Positions 41,312 to 49,862 of a stretch of DNA of 64,000 nt are shown piece after piece. Source of the DNA: REEB95 sp035934235 (GTDB lineage Bacteria > Pseudomonadota > Alphaproteobacteria > ATCC43930 > CGMCC-115725); the NCBI GenBank assembly GCA_035934235.1, contig DASYYB010000039.1:1-64000 (forward strand). The letters are read 5' to 3'. The position numbers were made by a program, and so were the translations under genes. The notes under the pieces were generated by a model, which did no database searches, had not been told where the DNA came from, and worked only from the letters and a program-made list of their open reading frames with translations. Numbering within the stretch: the stretch's first letter is position 1; every line of letters starts with the position of its first letter.

Positions 41312-41734
41312 CTAGTGGCCGCCGACACCAACGCCGCTGCTGGCGCCTGCACCGACGTTGCCGCCGATGCCGGCACCGCCCGACGACCCGTGTTCGATAC
41401 TGCCGGTTTGACCCTGTGAGCTGAGGCTGCCGCGGGCGTTGGCGTCGCCGCGATTCACGCCCGTCAGTCCAGGGTCGCCGTTGGTGTTGCCCGTCAGGTC
41501 CGGATCACCGGAGACATTGCCGTTGACGCCGGCCTTGGCGCCGGTGGATGTACCAACGCCGTTACCGCCGACACCGGCGCCGGCATTGACGCCAACACCG
41601 CCGCCGCTTTGGGCGAAACTTGGCGTTACCGCTATGGCACCGTCGCGTGACGAAAAACTCGGTGTGAAGAGGACCGTAGCCAGCGCGGTCGCGCCGGCGA
41701 TCGCGAGTTTGGTCATGTGATGATGCGTCATCAT
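41312..41734 (-). CDS. Exported Gly/Asn/Ser-rich low-complexity protein
   Basis: A 140-residue protein with a signal sequence (LAIAGATALATVLFTPSFSS) and a His-rich start (MMTHHH). The mature part is almost all Gly, Ala, Val, Asn and Ser with short motifs 'GVGVNAGAGVGGNGVG', 'GDPDLTGNTNGDPGLTG' and 'GAGIGGNVGAGAS'. The start ATG 41734 has GGAGG about 10 bases upstream. It could be a surface, matrix or intrinsically disordered periplasmic protein. No homology is recognised; composition bias limits any call. Confidence 0.6.
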   Translation of the reverse strand: MMTHHHMTKLAIAGATALATVLFTPSFSSRDGAIAVTPSFAQSGGGVGVNAGAGVGGNGVGTSTGAKAGVNGNVSGDPDLTGNTNGDPGLTGVNRGDANARGSLSSQGQTGSIEHGSSGGAGIGGNVGAGASSGVGVGGH

Positions 41735-41833
41735 GATCGAGTTGCCTCCATTGTCATTGCACGGAAATTTTCCGGACGGTAAGCCCGAAATCGTGGTCGA
41801 CGTCGCCGGACAACCGGACTCTGAAAAAGGCGG

Positions 41834-41907
41834 CGCGTAGAGCGCGCTGGCCGAACTGCCGGTGGGGGGAGGATCGGCAGGGCGGCGTAGGAGGCGCGCT
41901 CTACGCG
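41834..41907. repeat. Nested long inverted repeat (cruciform/REP-like)
   Basis: A perfect 14-bp outer stem (CGCGTAGAGCGCGC at 41834-41847 with GCGCGCTCTACGCG at 41894-41907) encloses a second stem (CTGCCGGT with ATCGGCAG, one G-U) around GGGGGGAGG. No gene lies here (41735-42015). It could be a structured RNA, a REP/BIME-like element or a MITE remnant. Confidence 0.6.
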
Positions 41908-41968
41908 TCTCAGTCCGATATAACCCGCGTCTTGGGCAACCAAAGGGCGAAATGATGACGCACAGATT

Positions 41969-41985
41969 GGTCACGCCGTGTGACC
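41969..41985. terminator. Small palindrome next to the GT4 stop
   Basis: GGTCAC-GCCGT-GTGACC, 31 bases beyond the stop of the minus-strand GT4 gene. It could be a weak terminator or a protein-binding palindrome; there is no T-run. Confidence 0.3.
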
Positions 41986-42015
41986 GGATTTGGGCGACTC
42001 ATATCGTCCCAACTT

Positions 42016-43068
42016 TCAGCCGACGACACGCAGTCGTGGCTTCGCCGTGGTGACCATCCAGTTGTAAATGGATTCGTAGTCGCGTGCCATGCGGCGCGCG
42101 GTGAAGCGCTCTTCGAAGCGGCGGCGGATCTTGTCGCGCGGCAGGCGGTCGATTTTCTGCACCGCCGCCGCCGCCGCCTGTTCGTCCGCAACGATGAAGC
42201 CTGTCAGGCCGTCTTCGACGATCTCCGACACCGAGCCGCTGTTGTAGGCGATGACGGGCGTGCCACACGCCATTGCCTCGATCATCACCAGGCCGAACGG
42301 TTCCGGCCAATCGATCGGCATCAGCAACGCCTTCGCGCCGCTGAGAAACTCGGATTTTTCACCGTCGCTGATTTCGCCGATGAATTCGACGTGGCGCTGC
42401 GTGAAAAGCGGCTTGATCTGGCGCGTGAAATAATCATGGTCGATGCGGTCGACCTTGGCCGCGACCCGTAACGGCGTTTTCGCCAGCGCAGAGATGCGGA
42501 CGGCCCGGTCGATGCCCTTTTCCGGCGAAATTCGGCCAAGGACAGCCAGATACTCCGGCGCGACCGAGAGCGGCGTCAGCAGTTTCTCGGGCAATCCGTG
42601 GTGCACGGTCCGCACCCAGTGCGCGTTCGGCACCGGCCGTCGCTGCGCGTTCGAAATCGACACCACCGGAACGTCATTGAACGTCTCGAAAACCGGCTGG
42701 TGCTCGTTCAGGTCGAGCCGTCCATGCAGCGTCGTCAGGAACGGGGTCGTCTGCCGCGAGAAGATGGAAAACGGGTAGTAGTCGAGGTGAAAATGGAGCA
42801 AATCAAACTCAGCCGCACGCCGCCGAACCTGCTCCAGCATGACCATGTGCAACGCCATCGGGTCGCGGATGGAACCGTCGAGCCGCAAGGCCCGTTGCGA
42901 CATCGGCTCAAGCTTGGCCGCGGTCACGGAATCGCCGCTGGCAAAGAGCGTCACCTCGTGGCCGAGCGCCACGAGTTCCTCGGTCAGCCACGAGACCACG
43001 CGCTCGGTCCCCCCGTAGAATTTTGGCGGAATCGCCTCCGTCAGCGGCGCAATCTGGGCAATACGCAT
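42016..43068 (-). CDS. Glycosyltransferase family 4
   Basis: A 350-residue GT-B transferase. N-terminal 'IAQIAPLTEAIPPKFYGGTERVVSWLTEELVALGHEVTLFASGDS' binds the acceptor; 'AVLGRISPEKGIDRAVRIS' and the retaining-GT motif 'EPFGLVMIEAMACGTPVIAYNSGSVSEIV' (E-x7-E) bind the nucleotide sugar. ATG 43068 has GGAGG upstream. Close relatives lie near trehalose and stress genes in alphaproteobacteria. It diverges from the ABC exporter, sharing a control region with mirrored GTCACAGC boxes. Confidence 0.92.
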   Translation of the reverse strand: MRIAQIAPLTEAIPPKFYGGTERVVSWLTEELVALGHEVTLFASGDSVTAAKLEPMSQRALRLDGSIRDPMALHMVMLEQVRRRAAEFDLLHFHLDYYPFSIFSRQTTPFLTTLHGRLDLNEHQPVFETFNDVPVVSISNAQRRPVPNAHWVRTVHHGLPEKLLTPLSVAPEYLAVLGRISPEKGIDRAVRISALAKTPLRVAAKVDRIDHDYFTRQIKPLFTQRHVEFIGEISDGEKSEFLSGAKALLMPIDWPEPFGLVMIEAMACGTPVIAYNSGSVSEIVEDGLTGFIVADEQAAAAAVQKIDRLPRDKIRRRFEERFTARRMARDYESIYNWMVTTAKPRLRVVG

Positions 43069-43123
43069 AGGGATACCTCCGTTCAAATCCTGTTCGAATG
43101 CGGAAGAGCGAGCAGGTGAGATC

Positions 43124-43212
43124 GCTGTGACTCTTCGTTTTGCGTCCGCGTAATGTCGCTAGTGAAAACGGCGTATTTCGGGCACCGGTCGAGAACGCGG
43201 ATTTGTCACAGC
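43124..43212. promoter_or_regulatory. Mirrored GTCACAGC boxes in a divergent promoter region
   Basis: GTCACAGC occurs on the minus strand at 43131-43124 and on the plus strand at 43205-43212. Each copy points at its gene and ends 56 to 58 bases before that gene's ATG (GT4 at 43068, exporter at 43270). The symmetry suggests one regulator acting on both promoters. Confidence 0.45.
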
Positions 43213-43238
43213 AGTTCTGATCGCGACCGCTCATCATT

Positions 43239-43296
43239 TGAACACGATCACCACCTACGCTTCCTGTCGATGAACACGATCACCACGTACGCTTCC
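43239..43296 (+). repeat. Tandem duplication over the ABC exporter start codon
   Basis: A 26-base unit beginning TGAACACGATCACCAC is repeated with a 32-base period (43239 and 43271), with one mismatch. The second copy encodes the exporter N-terminus. The first copy, read from TTG 43238, gives an 11-codon peptide with the same first residues (NTITTYAS) that stops at TGA 43271-43273, overlapping the real ATG at 43270. Confidence 0.7.
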
Positions 43297-45033
43297 CGCC
43301 CACTCGCTTTCTTTTGGCGCTACATCGCCAGGCACCCGTTCGGGCATGCGGCGATTTTCCTGTCTGTGCTTGCTGCCGTGGGTTGCTCGGTCAGCCAGCA
43401 ATACGGCATCAAGTTTCTCATCGACACTCTGGCGTCCGGCCCGGCGGCGGCACACCTTTGGCAAGCGTTCGCGTTACTGGTGGTGTTGATGCTCGGCGAC
43501 ATGCTGCTCTGGCGTATCGGCGGTCTGTTCGCGAGCCGCACCTTCGTTGCCGTTACCGGCGACGTTCGTGGCGATCTGTTCCGCCATCTCACCGGCCACG
43601 CGCCGCACTTCTTCAACGAGCGTCTTCCCGGCATGTTAAGCGGCCGCGTCACCGCGACATCGAATGCGGTCTTCACGGTCGAGAACATGTTCATGTGGAA
43701 CGTGCTGCCGCCGTGCCTCGCGACCATTGGCGCGATCGCCTATCTTGCCCTGGTCAGTCCGGTGATGACGGCGACCCTTGCGGCTGTGGCTGTGATACTC
43801 GTCATGATCTTGTTCCGTCTGGCGACCGCCGGCACGCCGTTGCATCGCGGTTTCGCCGACAAAGCGGCGCGAGTCGATGGCGAGATGGTCGACGTCATTG
43901 GCAACATGCAGTTGGTGCGCGCGTTTGGCGCGTTGACACGCGAGCACCGGCGGTTCGACGCCGCCGTCGGACAAGAAATGGCGGCGCGCCGCAAAAGTCT
44001 GGTCTATCTCGAGAAGCTCCGGATCATTCATGCCGGCATTACCATCGTCCTGATCTTCGTGTTGCTGGGTTGGGCGCTCCTGATGTGGCAGCACGGCGCG
44101 GCGACCACCGGCGATGTCGTGCTGGTCTGCACGCTCGGCTTCACCATTCTGCACGCCACGCGCGACCTCGCGGTGGCGTTGGTCGATGTGACGCAGCACA
44201 TGGCGCGTCTGAGTGAGGCGATCGAGACGCTGCTGGTGCCGCACGCGCTGACGGACCATCCGGAAGCCGCGGTCTTCCGTCCGGTCGATCACGGCGTCGT
44301 CTTCGATCGTGTCTCGTTCGCCTATCCCGGCGGCCGCGAAGTGTTCCGCGATTTCAGCCTGCGCTTCGCGGCCGGCCGACGCACCGGCTTGGTCGGCCTG
44401 TCCGGCGGCGGCAAATCGACGCTCTTCATGCTGCTTCAGCGTTTTCACGCCGTGCAGGGCGGTCGCATCATGATCGACGGCCAGGATATCGCGCGCCTGA
44501 AAGAGGACAGCCTGCGCGACGCCATCGCCTACGTGCCGCAGGACCTGTCGATGCTGCACCGTTCCGTCCTGGAGAACATCCGGTACGGCCGGCCGGAGGC
44601 GAGCGATGCCGACGTCGCCGCTGCGGCGCGCGCCGCGTTGTGCGACGATTTCATCGCCGCACTGCCGCGCGGCATCGACACGATCGTCGGCGATCGCGGC
44701 GTCATGCTGTCGGGCGGACAGCGCCAGCGCATCGCGATCGCGCGCGCCTTGCTCAAGGACTCGCCGATTCTGTTGCTCGACGAGGCAACGTCGTCGCTCG
44801 ATCCGGAATCGGAGGAAACGGTGCGCGCGGCGCTCGACCGTTTGATGCGCGGCCGCACGGTGATCGCCATCGCCCACCGCCTCGCGACGCTGCGCGGGTT
44901 CGACCGTATCGTCGTCCTCGGTGAAGGTCGCGTTGTGCAAGACGGCACGCCACACGATTTGTCGCGCCGCGACGGCGCCTATCGCGATTTGCTCGTCCGC
45001 GAAATGACCCGTCTCGGTCAGCGCGCCGCTTAG
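43270..45033 (+). CDS. ABC exporter, fused permease/ATPase
   Basis: A 587-residue half-transporter of the MsbA/lipid-peptide exporter class. Residues 1-310 hold six helices; residues 335-587 hold the ATPase with Walker A 'GLSGGGKST', Q-loop 'YVPQDLSML', signature 'LSGGQRQRIAIARAL', Walker B 'ILLLDEATSSLD' and H-loop 'IAHRLATL'. The Walker A has Gly-Gly-Gly before Lys. The likely cargo is a lipid, glycan or antibiotic. Its stop interlocks with that of otsB (2-base overlap). Confidence 0.92.
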   Translation: MNTITTYASRPLAFFWRYIARHPFGHAAIFLSVLAAVGCSVSQQYGIKFLIDTLASGPAAAHLWQAFALLVVLMLGDMLLWRIGGLFASRTFVAVTGDVRGDLFRHLTGHAPHFFNERLPGMLSGRVTATSNAVFTVENMFMWNVLPPCLATIGAIAYLALVSPVMTATLAAVAVILVMILFRLATAGTPLHRGFADKAARVDGEMVDVIGNMQLVRAFGALTREHRRFDAAVGQEMAARRKSLVYLEKLRIIHAGITIVLIFVLLGWALLMWQHGAATTGDVVLVCTLGFTILHATRDLAVALVDVTQHMARLSEAIETLLVPHALTDHPEAAVFRPVDHGVVFDRVSFAYPGGREVFRDFSLRFAAGRRTGLVGLSGGGKSTLFMLLQRFHAVQGGRIMIDGQDIARLKEDSLRDAIAYVPQDLSMLHRSVLENIRYGRPEASDADVAAAARAALCDDFIAALPRGIDTIVGDRGVMLSGGQRQRIAIARALLKDSPILLLDEATSSLDPESEETVRAALDRLMRGRTVIAIAHRLATLRGFDRIVVLGEGRVVQDGTPHDLSRRDGAYRDLLVREMTRLGQRAA

Positions 45034-45785
45034 GTCGCGGTGAGAAAGGTCTCGAGCCAGCGGATCACGGCCGCGACGCTGTCGAGCCTGTAACGCGCGA
45101 TGGTTTCGCCGTCGCCGACATGGATTGCGATTCCGTCCAGCCGATTGGCGACCGCAAACCCGGCTTCGTCGGTCCAATCGTCGCCGACGAAGACCGGCCG
45201 CTTGTCGCGGAATTCGCGCTCGGCAAGGAACGCCTGCGTGGCGTGACCTTTATCCGCCCCGCGCGGACGCAGCTCGATCACCATTTTTCCGGTCAGCATC
45301 GTCAGCTGATTTTCCGACAGCAGCACGGCCCGTTCGGCCACGCGCCGACAGGTTTCGGCCAACTCGGGCCGGCCGCGATAATGGATGGCGATGGCCAAGC
45401 CTTTGTCTTCGATGGTCGCACCCGGCGTCAGCGCCGCGAACTGGCGAATGACCGGCCAGACGAGTTCGAGCGTTGGATCGGCGCGGGGCCGGTGAACGAT
45501 ACCGGTTGTGCTGCGGCGCTCCAGGCCATGATTGCCGGCCGCGGCGCCGCTATAGCCCGCGAGCCGCCGGGTGAGATCGGCAAGCGGACGGCCGCTGATC
45601 ACGGCGAGTGCGCCGTCCAGTCGGCTGGCAACGCGTTGCAAGAGCGCGGGCAAGCCGGCCGCGACCTCGATGCGGTCGGGCGTGGCCGCGATCTCGACCA
45701 GCGTGCCGTCGAAATCGATGAACAGGGCGTCGCCCCGCGCCAAGAGGGGCGGGTGCGGAGCGGCAGCCTGGTTTGGGGCGTTCAA
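45030..45785 (-). CDS. otsB: Trehalose-6-phosphate phosphatase
   Basis: A 251-residue HAD-family phosphatase that makes trehalose from trehalose-6-phosphate. Motif I is 'LFIDFDGTLVEIAATPD', motif II 'AVISGRPLADL', 'GNHGLERR' is OtsB-specific, and motif IV is 'VFVGDDWTDEAGFAVAN'. No otsA (synthase) gene is in the window. Trehalose is an osmotic and desiccation protectant, consistent with the nearby stress genes and sigma factor. Confidence 0.92.
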   Translation of the reverse strand: MNAPNQAAAPHPPLLARGDALFIDFDGTLVEIAATPDRIEVAAGLPALLQRVASRLDGALAVISGRPLADLTRRLAGYSGAAAGNHGLERRSTTGIVHRPRADPTLELVWPVIRQFAALTPGATIEDKGLAIAIHYRGRPELAETCRRVAERAVLLSENQLTMLTGKMVIELRPRGADKGHATQAFLAEREFRDKRPVFVGDDWTDEAGFAVANRLDGIAIHVGDGETIARYRLDSVAAVIRWLETFLTAT

Positions 45786-45938
45786 CGATGACTCCTCGCG
45801 ATATACCGTGCGCCGCGATCCGAGCGGTCAATTGTGGCGGATTTCAGATGCGCGTTGCCGCGGTGCGCAGCGCGTATTTGTCACGAGTTCAGTCACGCTG
45901 CACGCGGTATTTCTGCGATGCGGATTGGACATCAGTGG

Positions 45939-46490
45939 ATGAACGCAGCTCTCGATCGATCGATCCGGCAATACACCACGGATTTGCGTCGTTACGCGCG
46001 CGCCCTGGTCGGCCGCACGGGCGAGGCCGACGAGCTTGTGCAGGAATGCCTCGTGCGCGCGATCGCGAGGACGCGGCTGTGGGCCAGGATCCGTAATCCG
46101 CGTGCTTACCTATTCGCCATCATGCACAACGCCTATGTCGACTGGCTCGCGGGCCGTCGCCGGCAGCAGCGTTATATCGAGCTGCAACTTGCCGTCCATG
46201 CCGGCGATGCGTGCGCCGAACCGCAGACGGTGGCGGTGGAGACCAAGGACCTCGAGCGCGCGTTGTCGTATCTTCCGAACGAGCAGCGTGAAGTCGTTCT
46301 CATGGTCGGGCTCGAAGGCATGAGCTATCAGCAGACTGCCGACGCGCTGGACATACCGGTCGGCACGGTCATGTCGCGTTTGTCGCGCGGCCGCGCAACG
46401 CTTCGCCATCTCACCGACGGCAAGAAGCGCATGCCGGTATTGCCGGCGTCCGTGGCGCCTGCGCGGCGCAGTCACCTGCGGATCGTCTGA
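45939..46490 (+). CDS. ECF-type RNA polymerase sigma factor
   Basis: A 183-residue sigma factor with region 2 ('YARALVGRTGEADELVQECLVRAIARTRLW', 'NPRAYLFAIMHNAYVDW') and region 4 ('LPNEQREVVLMVGLEGMSYQQTADALDIPVGTVMSRLSRGRATLR'). The start could be ATG 45939 or ATG 45918 (seven residues longer); neither has a strong ribosome site. A direct repeat GTCACG with 12-base spacing (45880-45897) lies upstream. No anti-sigma gene is directly adjacent; one candidate is at 49103. Confidence 0.9.
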   Translation: MNAALDRSIRQYTTDLRRYARALVGRTGEADELVQECLVRAIARTRLWARIRNPRAYLFAIMHNAYVDWLAGRRRQQRYIELQLAVHAGDACAEPQTVAVETKDLERALSYLPNEQREVVLMVGLEGMSYQQTADALDIPVGTVMSRLSRGRATLRHLTDGKKRMPVLPASVAPARRSHLRIV

Positions 46491-46518
46491 CACGCGGTGT
46501 CCGGCTGCTGGCCGTAGG

Positions 46519-48012
46519 CTAATCATGGGAAATGTCTTCGAGTGCGTTGGCTGCCACGCGGCTGCGCTCGAGCTCCTGGCGGAGCGCCTGTTTCATCCGA
46601 ACGAGGCCCGCCTCGGTCGTTCCTTCGCAGCGGGCGAGCAACGCGGCGCGGTTGCGCGACGCACGCAACAGCCACCAGCCCTCGTCGGCCTTGAACCGGA
46701 TGCCATCGATGGCGGTGATTTCAGCGCCGGCCGCGGTGAGCCGCGCGCCGATCTCGTCGATCACGGCATCCTTGCGCTCGTCGGCGCAGGGCAGCGAAAG
46801 CTCCGGAATGTCGAACGTCTGGGGCAGGCCGTCACGCAGCGCCGCCAAGCTGCAATCGGCGCGCGACACGACATTCATGAGTCGCACAGCCGCATAGAGC
46901 GCGTCGTCATATTGGCCGTCCTGATCGCCGAAAAAGATATGGCCGTTGACCTCACCTGCCAGCAACGCGCCGGTTTCGGCAATCTTGGCTTCGACCGCGC
47001 CACGGCCGGCGCGCGCCATCACCGGAATTCCGCCAAGCCGGGCGATCTCGTCGAAGAAGGTCTGGCTTGCGCCGATATCGGCGATGATCGCCGCGCCCGG
47101 ATGCGTCTGGAGCACGTCACGCGCCAGCAGCAGCAGAATCTGGTCGACGCGAAGGATGCGCCCTTCGCCATCGACAACGCCGAGGCGGTCGCCATCGCCG
47201 TCGAAGGCGAGACCGAGATCACATTCCTCCGTGACGACGATCTTGCGCAGCCGTTCGAGCGCGTCGGGCCGCGCCGGATCCGGTCGATGGGCGGGAAAGG
47301 TGCCGTCGACCATCTCGTTCAACAGAATGTGGCGTCCGGGAAGCCGGGTGCACAGTTTGGTCAGGACCGCGCCGACGGCGCCGTTGCTCGCGTCCCAGGC
47401 CACAGCGAGCGGGTGCTCAAGCGCGAGCGCGCCGCTCAGCCGTTCGACATAGGCGTCGAGCATCGGCCGGTTGAGCATCAGCCCATCGCCAGAGGCGAAC
47501 CCGCCGTCGCCGGCGACGTCACCGAGGCGCCGAATCTCGGTTTGCGTCAGGGATCGACCGCGCACGCTCAGTTTGAAGCCATTGTATTCGGGCGGATCGT
47601 GCGATCCGGTCACCATCACCGCCGCATCGACGCGTAGCTGTGCGCGCGCGAAATGTAGCATCGGCGTCGGGCCGAGGCCGACGCGCGCAACCTGCATCCC
47701 GGCGGTAATCATGCCGCGGGCGAACGCAACCGCCAGCGCGCGTGACGTCACGCGGCCGTCGAATCCCAGGACAGCGGTCCGTCCGCCGCGTTCGGCGACG
47801 AACGTTCCGAAGGCGGCGCCCAGTGCCGCGGCGTCGGCAGCGTCGAGCGCCTGGCCGACGATGCCGCGTATATCCTCGTCGCGCAGGATGATCGGATCGA
47901 TGACACGGGCGCCGATCGTCTGCGTCGACGTCAGCGACGGAAGACGTTCGGGGCGCACGCGCCCGCGCGCGACCGCGCCGTCGGCGCGATAGGGCTGGCC
48001 GTTGGTCTTCAA
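46519..48012 (-). CDS. Phosphomannomutase/phosphoglucomutase
   Basis: A 497-residue alpha-D-phosphohexomutase making mannose-1-P or glucose-1-P for nucleotide sugars. Key sites: 'ILRDEDIRGIVG' near the N-terminus, the phospho-Ser loop 'VMVTGSHDPPEYNGFKL' (the usual Asn is Asp), the metal loop 'LAFDGDGDRLGVVD', and sugar loop 'GEVNGHIFF' (the typical GEMSGH is altered). It starts at TTG 48012 overlapping the galU-like stop (TTGA); GTG 47958 is the alternative and would remove an unusual N-terminal extension of 18 residues. Confidence 0.9.
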   Translation of the reverse strand: MKTNGQPYRADGAVARGRVRPERLPSLTSTQTIGARVIDPIILRDEDIRGIVGQALDAADAAALGAAFGTFVAERGGRTAVLGFDGRVTSRALAVAFARGMITAGMQVARVGLGPTPMLHFARAQLRVDAAVMVTGSHDPPEYNGFKLSVRGRSLTQTEIRRLGDVAGDGGFASGDGLMLNRPMLDAYVERLSGALALEHPLAVAWDASNGAVGAVLTKLCTRLPGRHILLNEMVDGTFPAHRPDPARPDALERLRKIVVTEECDLGLAFDGDGDRLGVVDGEGRILRVDQILLLLARDVLQTHPGAAIIADIGASQTFFDEIARLGGIPVMARAGRGAVEAKIAETGALLAGEVNGHIFFGDQDGQYDDALYAAVRLMNVVSRADCSLAALRDGLPQTFDIPELSLPCADERKDAVIDEIGARLTAAGAEITAIDGIRFKADEGWWLLRASRNRAALLARCEGTTEAGLVRMKQALRQELERSRVAANALEDISHD

Positions 48013-48929
48013 CCGGACGCCTGGAGAGCGGTCGACTCGACCAGCCGCAGCCGGTTCACGGTGCCGGCAAGGCGCGCATAGCGGGTCAACAAATTGCTTG
48101 CCGCTGGGGCAAGATCGGCGCGCGCCAGCGTATACGCCAGATTGGCCTCGAAAAGGCCGAGCGCATCGCTGCAATCGAAATACCGCCCGGCAAAGGCATA
48201 GGCGCGCAAGGCGTTGTCGGCGGCGCAGCGGGCGATCACGTCGGCGAAGGGCCGGTTGCCGGCGGCATCCAGGCCGTCGAGGATCGCCGGATCGAAAATG
48301 AATCGGCCAACCACGGCCCACCGTGCGGCGTCGGCCGCCGCCGCCGGCCAGCCATCGACGCCCGCAGCCGCGAGCAGCCGATCATCGTTGCGCCGGGCGG
48401 CGATCATGCCGTGCCGTGCCGTGCGGCTGCGTGCGGCCGGTGTCACCGCGACGAGATTGCCGCCGACCTGTCGGTAGGCCTCGATCATTTGGGTAAGGCA
48501 CGGCGTTCTTGCCTGAATGACCTCGTCCGGCATCACCACGGCGAACGGCTCGTTACCGACGATGTGGCGTGCGCACCACAGGGCATGCGCCAGGCCCAAT
48601 GGCTCCTGCTGTCTTATATAGGCGATGGTTCCGGACCCGGCGCCGCTCGACTCGACGGCCGCAAGTGCGCCGTGCTTTCCGTTCCGGCGGAGCGTGTCCT
48701 CGAGCTCGGTCGCGCAGTCGAAATGGTCTTCGATCGTTCCTTTGCCGCGGCCGGTGACGATAACGATTTCGTCGATACCCGCTGCGCGGGCTTCCTCGAC
48801 CGCATATTGAATGAGCGGCTGATCGACCAGCGGCAACATTTCCTTGGGGATTGCCTTGGCCGCGGGAAGAAACCGCGTGTCGAGTGCGCCCGCGGGAATC
48901 ACCGCTCTGCGAACAATGGATTTCGTCAT
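48009..48929 (-). CDS. GalU-like nucleotidyltransferase with altered active-site motifs
   Basis: A 306-residue protein of the UTP-glucose-1-phosphate uridylyltransferase family: 'FLPAAKAIPKEMLPLVDQPLIQYAVEEARAAGI' and 'FAVVMPDEVIQ'. Several nearly invariant positions differ: the GLGTR loop reads ALDTR, 'KP' of MLPxxxKPxIQY reads 'QP', and 'FDCGxKxGYL' reads 'FDCSDALGLF', losing the lysine. It may be a divergent pyrophosphorylase or an inactive regulatory paralog. It is coupled to the phosphohexomutase gene, whose product would be its substrate. Confidence 0.8.
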   Translation of the reverse strand: MTKSIVRRAVIPAGALDTRFLPAAKAIPKEMLPLVDQPLIQYAVEEARAAGIDEIVIVTGRGKGTIEDHFDCATELEDTLRRNGKHGALAAVESSGAGSGTIAYIRQQEPLGLAHALWCARHIVGNEPFAVVMPDEVIQARTPCLTQMIEAYRQVGGNLVAVTPAARSRTARHGMIAARRNDDRLLAAAGVDGWPAAAADAARWAVVGRFIFDPAILDGLDAAGNRPFADVIARCAADNALRAYAFAGRYFDCSDALGLFEANLAYTLARADLAPAASNLLTRYARLAGTVNRLRLVESTALQASG

Positions 48930-49102
48930 GTGTGGCTGTGCTCCGAAATGTGCAGGCATGCACCTGTCGACTGTAAGCAAGACGGTCAACGACCACATTT
49001 ATTCCGGCGTCGAGGATGCGTTCCTCGGGTGTGTGGAATAAAGTTGGCAACCGACCGTCCGTATCATTGTTTTGCGGCGCCAATTGCGCGCGGGGCAAAT
49101 CC

Positions 49103-49573
49103 GTGGCCAAAAACCGCTCCAGCAACGTCATCGTTTTGCCGCACCGGCGTCGGACACGCCTCCGGATTGCGGCGCTGCGATGGCGGTCGCATCGTGACGC
49201 GCGCGGATCCGAGGTTCCGCCGGCGTCGACGATCAGCGATTACGATTTGCACGCCTTTGTCGACAATGGGCTCGATGCCACACGACGCACGCGTGTGCAG
49301 GCGTTTCTCTTGCAGCATCCGGCGGCGGCCGCCGACGCGGCCGCCTATTGTCGGCAGAACCGTATGTTGCGCGAGCTCAAGCGTCCGGCGACGCCGAACG
49401 CACCGGCACTGGGCTACCTCGCGGCTCAGCTCGCCGTCCGTCTAACGTGTGCACGCATCGGCCGTGCGATGGCGTACGGCGCAGCTGCGGTCGCGATCGC
49501 TGTCGCGGCGTGGGTGCTCGTATCCGGCGGGTGGGTCGCGGTGCCTTACCTGATTCTGCCGACGGGACGATAA
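49103..49573 (+). CDS. Anti-sigma-factor-like membrane protein
   Basis: About 156 residues. A helical N-terminal segment, 'ISDYDLHAFVDNGLDATRRTRVQAFLLQHPAAAADAAAYCRQN' (about 45-87), is the pattern of proteobacterial transmembrane anti-sigma factors. One membrane helix follows at about 123-150. No HxxxCxxC zinc motif is seen. The start is uncertain (GTG 49103 chosen; the frame is open to 49016). The ECF sigma gene at 45.9 kb is a possible partner, separated by two minus-strand genes. Confidence 0.6.
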   Translation: MAKNRSSNVIVLPHRRRTRLRIAALRWRSHRDARGSEVPPASTISDYDLHAFVDNGLDATRRTRVQAFLLQHPAAAADAAAYCRQNRMLRELKRPATPNAPALGYLAAQLAVRLTCARIGRAMAYGAAAVAIAVAAWVLVSGGWVAVPYLILPTGR

Positions 49574-49862
49574 CCCGGATAACGGTGGTCGCGTGTTTGT
49601 GACTATTCCGTGGTTCAGATCACGCAAATCCCGCGATTCTGGCGCGCCCGCGTCAAATTTGTGCCCCATTTGCCGGCTTAGATTTACCAAGAGTTGCCGT
49701 CGCGGACCGCGCGTCGGAGCGTCTCTTGGGGATGTCGCATCGGATCGGACGTCCTTCGCCAACGCCGGAGTGGGGAACAACGCGGTCGATCTCGCTCTCG
49801 ATGTCCACACGTCAACAAGAAAACGCGTGTGTCGGACCAATTTTATTTTGAGGTGAATAGCG

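Noticed and set aside
45880..45897. GTCACG direct repeat as a proven regulator site
   Set aside because: The 5-base core is expected many times by chance in this window and the 12-base spacing is not a full helical-turn multiple, so I mention it only with the sigma gene.
49593..49856. 87-codon plus-strand ORF between the anti-sigma-like gene and the response regulator
   Set aside because: No ribosome site, no domain pattern and Arg/Ser/Cys-rich composition. The 289-base gap holds only a 7-bp CCAAGAG/CTCTTGG hairpin (49687-49729).
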